Source: Owenia fusiformis
Lineage: Eukaryota > Annelida > Polychaeta > Sabellida > Oweniidae
Direction of reading: 5' to 3'
Assembly (NCBI GenBank): GCA_903813345.2
Contig: CAIIXF020000008.1
Span: 7,958,366 to 8,022,365, forward strand
Length of the DNA: 64,000 nt
The notes below the pieces were generated by a model. It ran no database searches. It saw nothing but the letters and a program-made list of their open reading frames with translations, and was not told the origin of the DNA. The translations under genes were made by a program, and so were the position numbers. This document shows, in pieces, positions 24,839 through 37,201 of this stretch; positions within the stretch are counted from its first letter, which is position 1; each line of letters opens with the position of its first letter.

Positions 24839-25075
24839 ACATACAGTACAGATCTTGCACCACATCACACGCCGGTGCGCCGCGGCGCAGAACTTCGGTG
24901 CATCTACCGGTGCATCGGCGCATCTAATTCGGTGCATCGACCGGTGCATCGACCGGCGCATCTGGAGAAACGATCGATGCACCGATCGGTGCAACGGTGA
25001 AATCTGTCGGTGCATCGAAGGTTGCTCCGACCGGCGCATTTTGCTATTCGTTGCATCGATCGGTGCATAGACATT
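24839..25075. repeat. GC-rich palindromic repeat island, left
   Basis: About fifteen imperfect 11-12-bp words of the type cggtgcatcgac / cgatcggtgcatcg, many self-complementary, follow the border word ACATACAGTACAGA. The peptides read through it in several frames (MHR.., CIDRCI..) are artefacts of the period. Confidence 0.85.
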
Positions 25076-25083
25076 GTTTATTA

Positions 25084-25665
25084 CTTACCGATCATTAATA
25101 ATTACATTTTGAAATCACGACGACGGGAAAATCACTACTGCACAAATAAAATATATAATTTAATAGAGATTCGATATTTGAGAGATTTTTAGAAATACAT
25201 TTCTAATAATTATATTCCAAATTCACTAGTAAACTGTATGTACATCGTACGTATCTGGATTTCGTTCATAATTGATTAATCTGTTAATGCGTTCCTCTAA
25301 GTAAATGAAACAATCATCACATCGTGTTTATAAGTGTAATTCAAGGGCGTATAATCTAACATGTCTAATGCAACTCATTTCATGGTATTACTTTCCGATC
25401 ATTTGATAAAATAGAAAACAATCAACATGTGGAAATCACGGATGACGGGAAAAACAATATTGTATAAATAGAATATATATTTTAATAAGAGATTCGTAAT
25501 GTAAGAGATTCGATATTTAACAGATATTTAGAATGAATCGCGACATTATATTCCAAATTCATGAATAAACTGTACGTATCTGGATTTCGTTCATAATTGT
25601 TTAATGGTTCCTCATAGATAGTAATAAAGTCATCACATCGTGTTCATTAGTGTTAATTCGAGGTT
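25084..25665. repeat. two diverged direct repeats of ~270 bp
   Basis: Blocks 25084-25349 and 25391-25665 share, in order, ccgatcatt, aaatcacg-gacggga, gagattcgatatt, attatattccaaattca, gtacgtatctggatttcgttcata and catcacatcgtgtt. This suggests subterminal repeats of the surrounding segment or a solo tandem repeat. Confidence 0.75.
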
Positions 25666-26639
25666 GGATGATGTTTTTATAATATGATGTTATAATTTTA
25701 CATTTTATTTGTGTGTCTGAGTGAGGCTAAATTGAAAGTAAAACCTGTATAATCAGACGGGCAAATCACGATGAGGACAAATGATTATTTAAATTAGTAA
25801 GATAAGTCTGTATATGTAGATTGTTCGTTGAAGTTGGACCGTCGGTGACTTTTATTCCTACATTTCGTGTCCCTCTCAAACAAATAAGTCAAAGCCAAAT
25901 ATAGTTGAACTGTTTTCGGGATTATTATTCATTTGTTGTAATACAGATTGACTTATAGACTGATATTGTGATGGGTTGTGCTTGGGATTCACAGAATTAT
26001 TCTATGATAGTCTCAGGATATATTGAAATGCGGATGTTTACATAAAAGATCTTGTTTTCAAACAAAAATATTGAAGTACTAAGATCGGATATTAGCGTAC
26101 CCCAGTGGAAAAGAATCAAAAGATATTCCAATTTAACGCACTGCACAATAATTTGTCATTTTGGAAATTCGTCAATATGACCTTACCATTTTGATCTTAA
26201 TAATTTAAAATTTAAACAAGCCCCCCCCCCCGGAACTAGCCTTCCCAGTAAAGCCAATGCGACAGATATCTAAGGAAAGTTTCATTTTTATTCTTGATTT
26301 TCTCTGACTCGGAATAGTTGAAATGATAAACATAAATTGCAATTATTATTATTTTGCTCTTTCATTTTGCTCAGTCATGATCAACGCCTTCCTTAAATTT
26401 TCTGTCAGATCATCGATCCCAGACTTCAGCAAATATTCCAATCATATTTTGCGTTTTATCGTCTTTCCCAAAAGCTATACGAATATGGTACTACAACTAC
26501 TTAATGACAGTGGTTTATCGTTATTTTTGCAAATATGGATGTTTAGATATACACTGCTTGAATCTTATTCTAGGAAGTTTTATAGAGACGGGACTTCCTT
26601 TTCACAATGCAATTATATCTGTTTTGTAGGTTCCCGTGG

Positions 26640-26760
26640 GTAAGATACACACAAGAACAATACAGCCCATCCAAAAGGGACAGATCCGTCAGTGGCGTTC
26701 TTCAAATTATAGCCCGTGGAGATATAGTTTATGAATCTTGCCTCAAGTGACGTGTTAAAT
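26640..26760 (+). repeat. dispersed repeat block (left member of inverted pair)
   Basis: Contains gaacaataca...cgttcttcaaattatagcccgtggag...agtttatgaatcttgcctcaagt, which recurs in reverse complement at 34370-34465. A shorter copy (ttatagtttatgaaaattgcctcaagta) lies at 27622-27652. Confidence 0.7.
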
Positions 26761-28674
26761 CCCATATTGGGTTTGAGAAAGGGGTATACACAGCCCGATA
26801 CACGTCAGTTGCTCGATACAAGTGCAAACTATAAAATAACTGTAATATAAGTTAGATAAATGTTTGGCATGCATTGTTTCTGTTTAATTGTTAAATTATT
26901 TGATAACTTATAATAAGCAGATAAGTTGCTTTTCAGGTATTAAGCGGCGATTAAGGACTGAAAACCAGCGTCACACATTTCCTCAGATATTCCTCCATAA
27001 GCAGATATACCTGTTTGCATGTTTTAATTGGATTTGATTTGATTGTTTGAATTAGATAAAGTCTTTAAAATGTTACCAGTGTTTGGGGGGGGACTGCGAT
27101 TTCATGAAGGAATTAAAATTAGAATAAGATTTAAATACGATCTGTTTTGTTTGCATCGTTGAAAAACGTTGATAAAACACAAAGGGCAGCATTGGAATTA
27201 CAAAATTGTGCGATTCCCTACCTCCCAAAATTATTCAAAATTATATTTCTGTCATTCTGATTTCCGTGTCGGGACATTCTGATCTATTAGAGTCTCACTT
27301 TATCTAATGCTTTGGTATTCCAAAGGATTGTACTTGCCCGGGAGTACTTGCTGTATATCACGTCGGGAGATTAAACCCCCGGGAATGTTCTGATCGTCGC
27401 AACATTCGATACACCGAGAGATTTCCCACATTCATACATGCATACTGTATATTCAGCAGGAATTTTAATTGAAATCTAATAATAATTTGAAATCTACATG
27501 AAAAAGTACATCTAAAAATACGGTTTCGAAAATTGTTTATCAAATTTGAAAATTACTACAACACGAGCAATATATGGCAGGTTAAATGAGTCGTCAAGAT
27601 TATAACACGCCGGTCTTTATGTTATAGTTTATGAAAATTGCCTCAAGTACAATGTCAAAATCTCATGATGATTTCTTTCGAACTGTGTTTACTGACAAGA
27701 GAGGGGTGCGCAGTTGTTGAAGCGAGTATAAACTAAGAAAAATCCAAAGTCCGATAATTAATTAATTGGCATGGATCTGCTAATTGTTTTCGTTATTGTT
27801 ACTTGTTCTATCTAGACGGTTTTATCTGCATCGAGATGGCTGATTATAAGGCATGAACATTTTTTCCAGTTGTGTTAATTGTTATTCCTTAATAAGCGGA
27901 TTTATATGTTTGAAATATTTATTAATCCATTTTTCATTTTGATATACTTTTCAAAGGACTTTTTGTTCTATCTATGTGTTTTGTTTATACTAATCTTTAA
28001 CGGGAGTTAGCTAACAAGGAATTCCATATAGCCTACAATTGATTTTAATTCATAAAGTTTGCTGATAATTGACTTAAGTATGGTAAAGCTCTCGAAGAGA
28101 GCATGTGCATGATCGCCAATAAAATTGCATTCTTTGTTTTGTTTTGACAGTTAGTTTAGAACTTTAGCCACGCGAAGTATACACGCAAACGCTTGTGTAC
28201 TTTTGAAACATTAATTTGTAAGGCTTCAAAGTCATTTCCATCTCCTCCGGTGTTATTTCTGTGGTAGAGGTTTTTCAAAAATAATTTAAAACTTTTGAGA
28301 CCTTTGGGGGTATAGGATATACGATCAAATCACATGTCCTTCTATTTTTAGTTTTTTTCCTGAAGGATAAGAAAATAAAAATCAAACATAGAGAGGCAAA
28401 GACGTAAAAATGTGGGGAAGTTATTTAATTTATGCTTTTCTATGAATATAGTTGCGACCTCCATGACATTTGACAAAGTCAGACCCCTAGTCAGAGAAGG
28501 GGGGGGGGGGGTTCAAGAACGCCTCTCTCCAAAATTTATTTAAAATCGTGCAGTTTTTCATCATTCTGAGCTTTTTTTAACTTAAGTGATGACCAATGTT
28601 GTTTAATGTGGACCCCCTGCCCCCATCACTCTGGAAGTGATCATGATACACTCAATCCACAAGGTGGGTCTAAA

Positions 28675-28805
28675 GATGAAAACCTAGACGATCTCTGTAA
28701 TCAAAAGCTAAGACGATATTTTCTATAATCAGAGTCCTAGACGACTTCTGCTGCAATCAGAGTTCTGGATGATTACAGACTTTTCTGTAATCAAAGTAGC
28801 CAAAC
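28675..28805. repeat. ~28-bp degenerate tandem repeat
   Basis: Four imperfect units of the theme 'ctagacgat...tctgtaatcaaagt' at about 28684, 28709, 28737 and 28765. Confidence 0.6.
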
Positions 28806-29407
28806 ATCCGCAGAACACGGAAATTGATGGATTAGTGAATGGTCTTTTGTTTGTTTTCTTAACTATTGTAAGGAATAAAATTAAGATTTTAATGTTCACC
28901 CCCCCTCCTCCGTTTAATTTCGATTCAAACAAAATCAAACGGGAATGATTATCTTACAAGGTACGCTGAGACTTAAGACAATAAAAGACGATAATTAACC
29001 TGATTGCATCCTGTGACTGCTTGACCAGTACCAGACTGATTGCGTATTGATAATCAAACCGGTCGTGGGATGCAATGATATATCTAAATTTATCCCATGA
29101 TACTACTTCCCGATGAATAACACCTTGGAATATTTTTGATTTTGAAAGAAAATCGTATTGTCCCGCCAAATCCCGCTCACGAAAATGATATACTCCCATT
29201 TGAAAATTAAGAGATTTTGAGACGTAAGGAGTATGAAGCCGCCCATTAAGCATAGTGTAATTGTGATTTCATGCTGCTCTGACATAGCATACCAGTGTAT
29301 TCCTTCAGTCATACAATATTGTAATACCTTGATGGATCAAGATGCTGATAAGACAGTTAAAGTCGTAGAAACCTTAGCAATAGCGAATGTGTTTGGTCCC
29401 TCTAATT

Positions 29408-31068
29408 AATATAACAGGCCCGTAAGACACTTTTCTCCAAGGGGGGTGCGGTTTTTAGCTTACTAAAGAGAATATAAAATTGTCATTTTTTGCCGCGTAA
29501 ATCAAATCGCGTAAGACAGAGGGGGGAGGGGGTCAGTTACTCCCTATATTGGTTTGGAATTAACAAATGCATGCAACTTCCAAACGTTCCAATTGTTTTG
29601 TGGGGGGTGTGAGGAGTGGTCCACTCCCCCTAGAAAATTTTACAGTTTTGAGATGCTATTTGGTGTTTTCTGGGCACTTTCAAAGTGTAAGTTTCTAAGT
29701 AGTATGCCACCACCACGGGAATAAGAGTTGAGTGAATAAAAAACCGAGCATTCACGGGGGTCTGGGGGTTCTCCCCCAGGAAAATTTGGAAATTTAGTTG
29801 TATTTGGAGCGAATTTGCAACCATCTGGTACGCCTGTGCGTTATGAGTCAATAAGAAAAATGTGAATTTCAAATTCTTTTGGGGGTGTCAAAGAGGATTA
29901 GAGGGTGAAGTGGGGTGGGGTGGGGTGCCAGTAGGGGAGCAAGGGGTTGTCCCCCAGAAACATTGACCATATCATATCAAGGTGCTATTTGATGATGTCT
30001 GGGGACTTAAAAAATGTCTGAGACAATACATAAAATTCAGAATATTTTCTTTTGTTTTGTTGGGGATGTGAGGGATGACTAACTCTCCTAGAAAATTTTA
30101 CAATTTAAAGATGATATTTGGTGCTTCTGGGCACTTTTAAAGTGCATTAGTATTTTCACAATTTTTTTTTTAATTTAGGGGGTGTCAAAGGGGGGGGGGG
30201 AGGGGTGCCAGAGGGGGAGGTGGGGCTGGGGTGCCAGAGGGGGAGCAAGTGTTTGTCCCCCATATCAAAATTTAAAAAAGTGTCTGTGCCTAAAAGTGCC
30301 TATTTCCCAAGAAAATTGTAAAGATGCTTTTTGGTGCTTTCTGGACACTTTCAAAGGGTATGAGTCAATAAAAAAATTTGAAATTTTTTTTTTTTTTGGG
30401 GGGGGGGGTGTGTTAAGGGAGTGGGGATGCCAGAGGGCGAGTAAGTGTTAGTCTTCCAGAATCATTAACTTTATCAAGGAGCTATTTGATGATGTCTGGG
30501 CAATTTAAAAGTGTCTGAGACAATTCATAAAACAAATTCAGAGCTTTTCCATTGTTTTGTTTGGGGTGTGACTGGGGGAAAAATTTTACAATTTTACGAC
30601 GCTATTTGGTGCTTCCTGGGCACTTTCAAAGCGTATGAGTCAATTAAAGAATTTGAGAAAATCACATTTTTGGGGGGGTCAAGGGGGGGGCGCCAGAGGG
30701 GGGGGGGTTATGCAAGTGCAAGATGCAAGAGGGGGAGTAAGTCCCCCAGAAACACTAACTATATCAATTTGATGATATCTGGGCACTTTAAAAGTGTCGG
30801 AGACAAAACTCTAAAATAAATTTAGAACTTTTCCATTGTTTTGTGGGGGGTGTGAGGGGTGGCCAATACCCCTAGAAACTTTTACAATTTTAAGATGCTA
30901 TTTGGTGCTTTCTGGGTACTTTCAAAGTGTATGAGTCAATGAAAAAAAATTGCAAAAAAAATTTTCAAAAAAAAATTTTTACTCTAATTTTTTTTTCAAA
31001 TTTATTTTGGGGGGTGACAAAGGGGGGTGCGGTCGCACCCATCGCACCCCCCCATCTGACGGCCCTGT
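29408..31068. mobile_element. G-rich repetitive element with inverted CAGGGCCGTC-type ends
   Basis: The left border aacaggcccgtaagac and right border gacggccctgtataat are imperfect inverted repeats, each adjoining a ggggggtgcg run. The interior repeats the block 'gatgctatttggtgctttctgggcactttcaaagtgtatgagtcaat' at about 29650, 30112, 30322, 30598 and 30892, with long G runs between. No protein is credible. A further degraded piece with cgcacccccacccc and ctacgcccctg lies at 32145-32230. Confidence 0.6.
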
Positions 31069-34000
31069 ATAATATGAATATTGTTACAATATAACTGTAT
31101 TGATTTTTTCTATGTTGATGTGTTTATAAAAAATTTTATATTTCAAAATTCCATACAGTTAAGTCACCGGACATTTTGTAGACTAATAATATAACAGACT
31201 TCTGGTTTTGTTCCATACACAATTTAGATAAGGATTGTGAATTTTAGATTTTATGAAGAGATAATTACGTTTTGAGTTGGAGGAAATTTACTCAATATCA
31301 CTTTGATGTCTCGGTCACCTGGCCATAAAAGGCATTTGCTAATATGATATTCATTTTTTACAGGTTGTTTCCATTAACGGGGTGATACAGGCATGTGAAG
31401 TGTTTGGCTATGCATGGACCTCAAGGATGACACGGGGTGGAAGAGGGGCAAGGGTTGGTGCAAGTCCCGGGGTGCAAGTCTGCCCTCCCAGACTCCAGAT
31501 AGGAGTGAAACGCATCATGGGATTAAATGCATTCGTTGAAGTTTACAGAAACAGTTGAATATAATTCAGAATTTAAGTGAATCCACATGATCATTTGCGT
31601 TCAACAATGCGTTTATAGAGAGGTTTCGCAAGTTTTTAGCTCAACGTGTTGTGTTCACCAGATTTATTACCCTTTACATTCGTTCGACTTCACTTCTTAA
31701 TTAAAAGAGAGCTTCATCTTCTGTAGTTTATTTCTAGGCTCTGCGCGTAGGGTACAGCACTAAAACGAGTTGAGGTTAATCCATTGTGCGAAACCTCTTT
31801 AATACCAGAGGGGTTATTCATCAAGCTAAATGACCCCTCGAGGCGATATATATGTTATGTTACAGTTACATGTTACAGTTACATGTTAAATTGTTAAGAC
31901 TTGAAAGTTAATAATTAAGTTTTTTGCGTTATCTTTCAGATACTTATAATTAGTACACGTTGCTCTCTATGTTGGCGGTGATGACACGTTCTGCTTTCTT
32001 TTCAAGAAGCTGCAGTCTAATCTTTAAATGTATTCAGTTTATTGGTTTTGCATGTTGCATACATATTGATAAGTGTTTACATTCATAATTTAAAAAAAGC
32101 TTTGTTTTGATTTATTATTTTAAAAAATATTTTGGCTTGCTAATCGCACCCCCACCCCATTCTGACTGAAAACCGAATTTTTAAGGGGCAATCGCATCCC
32201 CCCTGACTGAAAGTTGACTACGCCCCTGTGTTTCCCTTTGTCCCCTTTCATTTATCTTCTGTAAACTTGTTTGAACAAATTAATACTAGTACTACAAAGA
32301 TAACTTCATTCGAAACGCATGCAATTCACTCCAATTATATTTATTCATGTATTTGCATTAGTGAGGGAAAGGGATTTGATTATAAAATTGACGGCGGTTG
32401 CGAAGTTGTGATTTGGGAGGGAGGGGTATACTATACTGAGGTATTATAAGACCCAATAATTAATATAAACAACTAAGCGCCTTCCTGATTGCATCCTAGC
32501 TCATCCTGTCCGCCAGTCTATCTCGATCGCATTTGATCAATGAATTTATAATTCCTGATTAAACTGACTCTTGATTTTAAAATAGGAATTCTAAATCTGT
32601 TACTAGTATTTAAAAGTTGGTGTCTATTATGATACTGGAAATTGGAATACTATATTTTGTATTACTATTCTATCTCGATCTATAGTATATAAATATGGAT
32701 TTCTAGGTCTACAGTCTGTCATTCCCACATGGGCTTCATTGAAACATACGACATTGCAAAGTTTATCCATTTCAAACAAGCCAGGAAAACAGATAACTAG
32801 TCTTGCATCAGGCCCCGCAAATGTCCAATTTTCTCTCGGGAAATACATAAATATCAGAGACATATTTCATAGCCAGAGGCCAAAAATGTCAAAATCGATA
32901 TAAAATCTAAAAAGGATAAAATGTCCCCCCGAATACGGTACCTAGGTAATTAAATCTAATATTTCATAGTTCCCGCATAATAAGCATAAAACTTTCATTT
33001 ACCGCTGTATCGACATTCACGTGATCCCTTATTGAAGTTTTACTAAATAATTGAGTTTGATCATTTAATGCTGTTGGATAGAATATTAGGCTGAAAAGAA
33101 TCAAAAATTTAGCCCATGTCTGAGCGAATGGTATAAATTCACATAGTTCTGATTACAATGAGAATTCTAAAAAATTTCCTGGCATTTCCTTTACTCTACG
33201 TTTATAATCACGTATCATGCTTATTAACTAGATCAATACAGACTCGATTTCCTTTGCCCACCTTCAACATTGTTATGTAATGACGGGAAACAGTCACTGT
33301 AATCTTCTAATCAGCCGTTTGTTTTTATTGTAATTAGGAAACTAGTCAATTTTGATTTCGTATTGTTTCAATGAACAAAAAGCACATTAGTTCAGCATTT
33401 CAAGGAAGGGGGGGGGGGTGTAAACAATTACTGACTGTCAAGTACATGTATCTCTCACGAGGCCCTATTTCCACAACCCTCCACTCATGTATACGCCTAT
33501 CATATAATGGATAGGGAAATATATAACATTCCAACAGATACTGTCTGGACCTCCTACCCTTTTACACCGGGTCTCTTCTTGAACCCCTCCCATATTCTAA
33601 TGTTTCTCGAAACTGCTCGTGTAAACTTTGTAAGGCAATGCAGGGTTTGCTACGGGTGTGACTTGCAATGTATAACTTACTTGTACTTGTATAAGAAATA
33701 AAAACAAATAAACAAACATAAAAACTTGTGCTCATAATTAATACGGTGATAAGCAACAAAACGTCAAAATAAAATTTTGAAGTTTCAAAAACAGCCATGC
33801 ACTACCCTGCATTTTAGCTGAAATTAAGTTTATTCCAAATAACTTATGTAACGAAATGGAAATGATTCGAAAAATAACAATTCGATGAACATTTCACAAT
33901 GAAGCAAACAAAACCAGATAGTAAAGAATTATTCTAATTTAAACCGACATAAAACCTCAACCCTAAAGACACTGGTGTCATTTGAAAGACTTATTTCTTA

Positions 34001-34369
34001 ATCTAATTTCAACAAAACAAATCAAAACCTAAACAGGTTGACGGTCGTTGTAGTTTATAGACCATGCTAACAAAGTTTAAACATTTTATTTACGGCTTAT
34101 TTTAAAACATGCAAACGGGTGTATTTACTGAAGGAATATGTTAGGAAATATATTTAAAGTGTATTCATGCCTGCAATCATCGCTGGTAACACCTGAAAAA
34201 CAACTTCTTAAAATACAAACATAATTCACTGCACTACCTGCTCTCAAATCTAATAATGAAACGAAAAAAAACAATGCATGCCAAACTTTTATCTATTGTA
34301 ATATTATCTATGGTTATTTCAAAGTTTTACTCTTGCATCAAGCAACTGTGCCATTTCCCCAACGGTCCT
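31069..34369. other. gene-free interior of the CpG-rich segment
   Basis: No gene recognised. It holds a G run at 33408-33418 and remnants of the G-rich element at about 32145-32230. Short open frames at 32627, 33507 and 33562 have no support. Confidence 0.4.
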
Positions 34370-34465
34370 GTCTTTAAGGGCTAACACTTTACTTGAGGCA
34401 AGATGCATAAACTTGAACTCCCTGGGCTATAACTTGAAGAACGGTGTATTGTTCTTCAAACTGGA
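34370..34465 (-). repeat. dispersed repeat block (right member of inverted pair)
   Basis: On the minus strand this reads gaacaatacaccgttcttcaagttatagccc...agtttatgcatcttgcctcaagt, matching 26640-26760. The pair sits roughly symmetrically about the middle of the 24839-37201 segment. Confidence 0.7.
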
Positions 34466-35129
34466 CTTGAAATCTCAATTGTCACTGCTTGTGTGTCATA
34501 CTCATTGGCACCTGCAAAACAGAATAATATAATAAGAATAACATCATGATGATATCAGATATCATATTTCATTTGGAGCCTTAAATATTAAACAAGGCAT
34601 AAACATGAAAAATGTCACCACCCGCCATTTGTTACAGACGCTGAACGCCGACCCCAGACGCTAAACACCGTACATAAAAAAGTTGGAGACTTTAACAATA
34701 TGTGACCACTTATGGTGGTGACATAAAAAGGGGAAGTCCCGTCTAAATAAAACTCCTGATTTCAAGTTTTTTGTAAACATACACCATTGCATGTTGATGG
34801 TTGGCATGACCTGCAGGTCACGATGACAAATGAATGTTACGTTGTCAATAGAATATAGCGTTTGACCATCTCTGATCATAAAAATGAGTTGATAGAAATT
34901 CAAGTAACATGTATCAAGTTCATTTTATCACGGACTACAACTATTGATTCCAAATCTGGTTCACTGAACGGTTCAATAATTAGTAGTAAAGCGTATTTTA
35001 TAGTCAGTAGTCTGGTGGCAGTTTAGAAATCCCGCGTTCGAACACTTAGTACTATAATACTCCTAGATCTTAATATAACAATACGGTTTTTGCAATACGT
35101 TGTTTTTATTCACCTGTAGACGCACCTGG

Positions 35130-35236
35130 TGATCGGAAAATATGAACGGATCGGAGGGGGTGGGGTTGGTGAAGATTTGTTGAATTTTCTATCAAAAATG
35201 GGCTGACCTCCCTCCTCCGTTCATTTGGCCGATCGC
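35130..35236. repeat. imperfect inverted repeat
   Basis: gatcggaaaatatgaacggatcggaggggg is followed about 60 bp later by ccctcctccgttcatttggccgatc, its imperfect reverse complement. It could form a ~25-bp stem and may be a small foldback element. Confidence 0.6.
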
Positions 35237-35879
35237 TGGGCGTGATAGATAATGTATTGAACGTTTTTATGTGTTTCTTATTGAACGAAATGTGTATTTT
35301 GGACTAATAATGTAATTCATAATAAATACAAGTATTTCAAGAATTGCCATACTGCACGTAAAACGGGTAGCCGTAGCTTCTTCACTGATGTACGATCGGA
35401 TATACTACATTTACTTAAAAAAGTTTTGTTGCGACTAATAAAACAGATCATCTTTAATGTAAAAATAACAGGTGCACTTCAGTTCATATAATCAATTTTA
35501 GATTTTAGTAATATTATGAATCCCAAACACAATGCATTAATTAAATGCATGTTTAAGTGTCAACTAGCCTATTAGAATAAATATATTAAAACTATTATGA
35601 ACAGATAATTCATTGATATGTATTTATTCAACTCTAATGGGCTTTTCTCTTTTAACTGCTACATGGCTCTCGATTTACACATTTCGAGCCATCAAAGTCA
35701 GATTAGGCGGAGCCCTTATCCTCAATTAAAAAATAATATTGATACATTCCAATATAAAAATAAATTAACACCATCAAATCTTTTCATTCCAAAACACAAA
35801 ACACCTAGGCGCGTGCCGGTGTGATTTCAGGTATGATCAGTACTGTACATTTCTTAGAAGAAATGAGATGTCATGGTTT

Positions 35880-35955
35880 ATCATGATGCATTCTCCGATC
35901 CACGTTGGAGTTGGCCAATGCATCGAGGAGTGCACCGATCGACGTACCCAGCTTT
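35880..35955. repeat. short palindromic repeat island
   Basis: The words gatgcattctccgatccac, caatgcatcgaggagtgcaccgatcgac belong to the same family as the islands at 24839 and 36970. This is a third, small copy inside the CpG-rich segment. Confidence 0.7.
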
Positions 35956-36969
35956 CAGTCAGAGATTTTTTTAGCGTTTTGGCTATACATTGGATCCCAG
36001 ACAGTTATCTAATTCTCAGACATTTGATTAGTCTAGATATTTGTACTTCCTTTGACCAGTGAATGGTGTGACTGAAATTCGAATCTAATCTGTTTCATTT
36101 TTATGTAAATTGAAAGAAAATAAAGTTTTGTTTTTAATGTTTTAACAATCTTAACGTTATGCGTGCAGCGCAGCTTAATACGACAATCAAAGGAAAGAAT
36201 AAGAACATGTCTTTTATTTGTTATTTCAGCTCGTACAATATCCCCGTTATAAAACCAAAATACGCTCCTTGGTCATCGCAGAAATGGTCTTGCAACAAAC
36301 CTCTACGTGCCCGCTTGTCTCTGTAACTTAATAAATAAAAATAAAAAATACTCAATATAAAATACGATTCTGAATAAAACTTTATAAGAACGTGGTTTGC
36401 GTTATTTATTTATTTATTCATTTATACGAACGCGCTCGTCTTTTGAACTGAGTATGGAAATACACCAAGCCAAGTGGCCATTAAGTAATAGTAATTATTG
36501 TACACGTATTGCTTTCCAAGAATTATTAATAAATGTACGTTCCCAAATAAAATAAAAAATAGAAGAAGAATCTGGACAGAATTCCCACTTCTTGCAGTCG
36601 ATCAATCCAATAAACAATATCAAGTTTAAAATCAGACAATATGCGCCGGCCGTAAAAGTTTCTGAATTTAATAACAAAGTACATGTGACTGTGTAATTAT
36701 ATCCATTGATGTTGTAAACTAGACTACATGTAGGTTCAGGTAGAAACATATAAAACTGCTATATATCTCTGGTTAAAGCAAAACAATTAATTTAGTTTTT
36801 AATTATCGATCCTCTGTATATTACACGATCGACCAGGAATAATCGCCACTGTACAGTAGCATTCGATTTAGGCGGCTTTTATTAATTCATGAATTTTGTT
36901 CAAGAATATGATTTAAATATAAAATACATTGAACAATTGCCGGTTGAATTAGACTCACAGTTGCCCTGT

Positions 36970-37201
36970 CTTAATTTTGCATCGATCGATGCATTCCTCG
37001 ATCCACCGATGCACATTGGACGTTGCATCGAGAAATGCGTTGGTCGGCGCATAAAACGTGCCGATCGGTGCATCGTTAAAATGCGCCGAGATGCATTTCG
37101 ACGCGCCGATGTTGCATCGATCGTTGCACCGGTCGGTGCGTCGATCGGTGCATCTATCGTCGCACCGAGGTGTGATGGCCGCTCTGGTCTGTACTGTATG
37201 T
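36970..37201. repeat. GC-rich palindromic repeat island, right
   Basis: Dense variants of gcatcgatcgatgca and gccgatcggtgcatcg, ending outward in cgcaccgaggtgtgatg and tctgtactgtatgt, the inverse of the left island's border. The open frame at 36889-37284 over it is repeat-driven. Confidence 0.85.

Larger units (their letters stand above)
24839..37201. other. CpG-rich ~12.4-kb segment bounded by inverted GC-rich repeat islands
   Basis: Both outer borders carry ACATACAGTACAGA, then catcacac and cggtgcg, in inverted orientation, and both lead inward into arrays of gatcggtgcatcg palindromes. Between them, CpG dinucleotides are clearly more frequent than in sequence on either side. No open frame longer than about 106 codons and no recognisable domain was found. 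It could be a large, coding-degenerate DNA element, but no target-site duplication is visible and the borders are inferred. Confidence 0.45.

Noticed and set aside
28495-28512. Long homopolymer G/C runs (also 4885, 26221, 33408, 53450)
   Set aside because: Simple homopolymers without associated structure; length is also unreliable in sequencing.
35015-35055. tRNA-like B-box (gcgttcgaacac) suggesting a tRNA or SINE head
   Set aside because: No matching A box at the right distance and no cloverleaf could be drawn.
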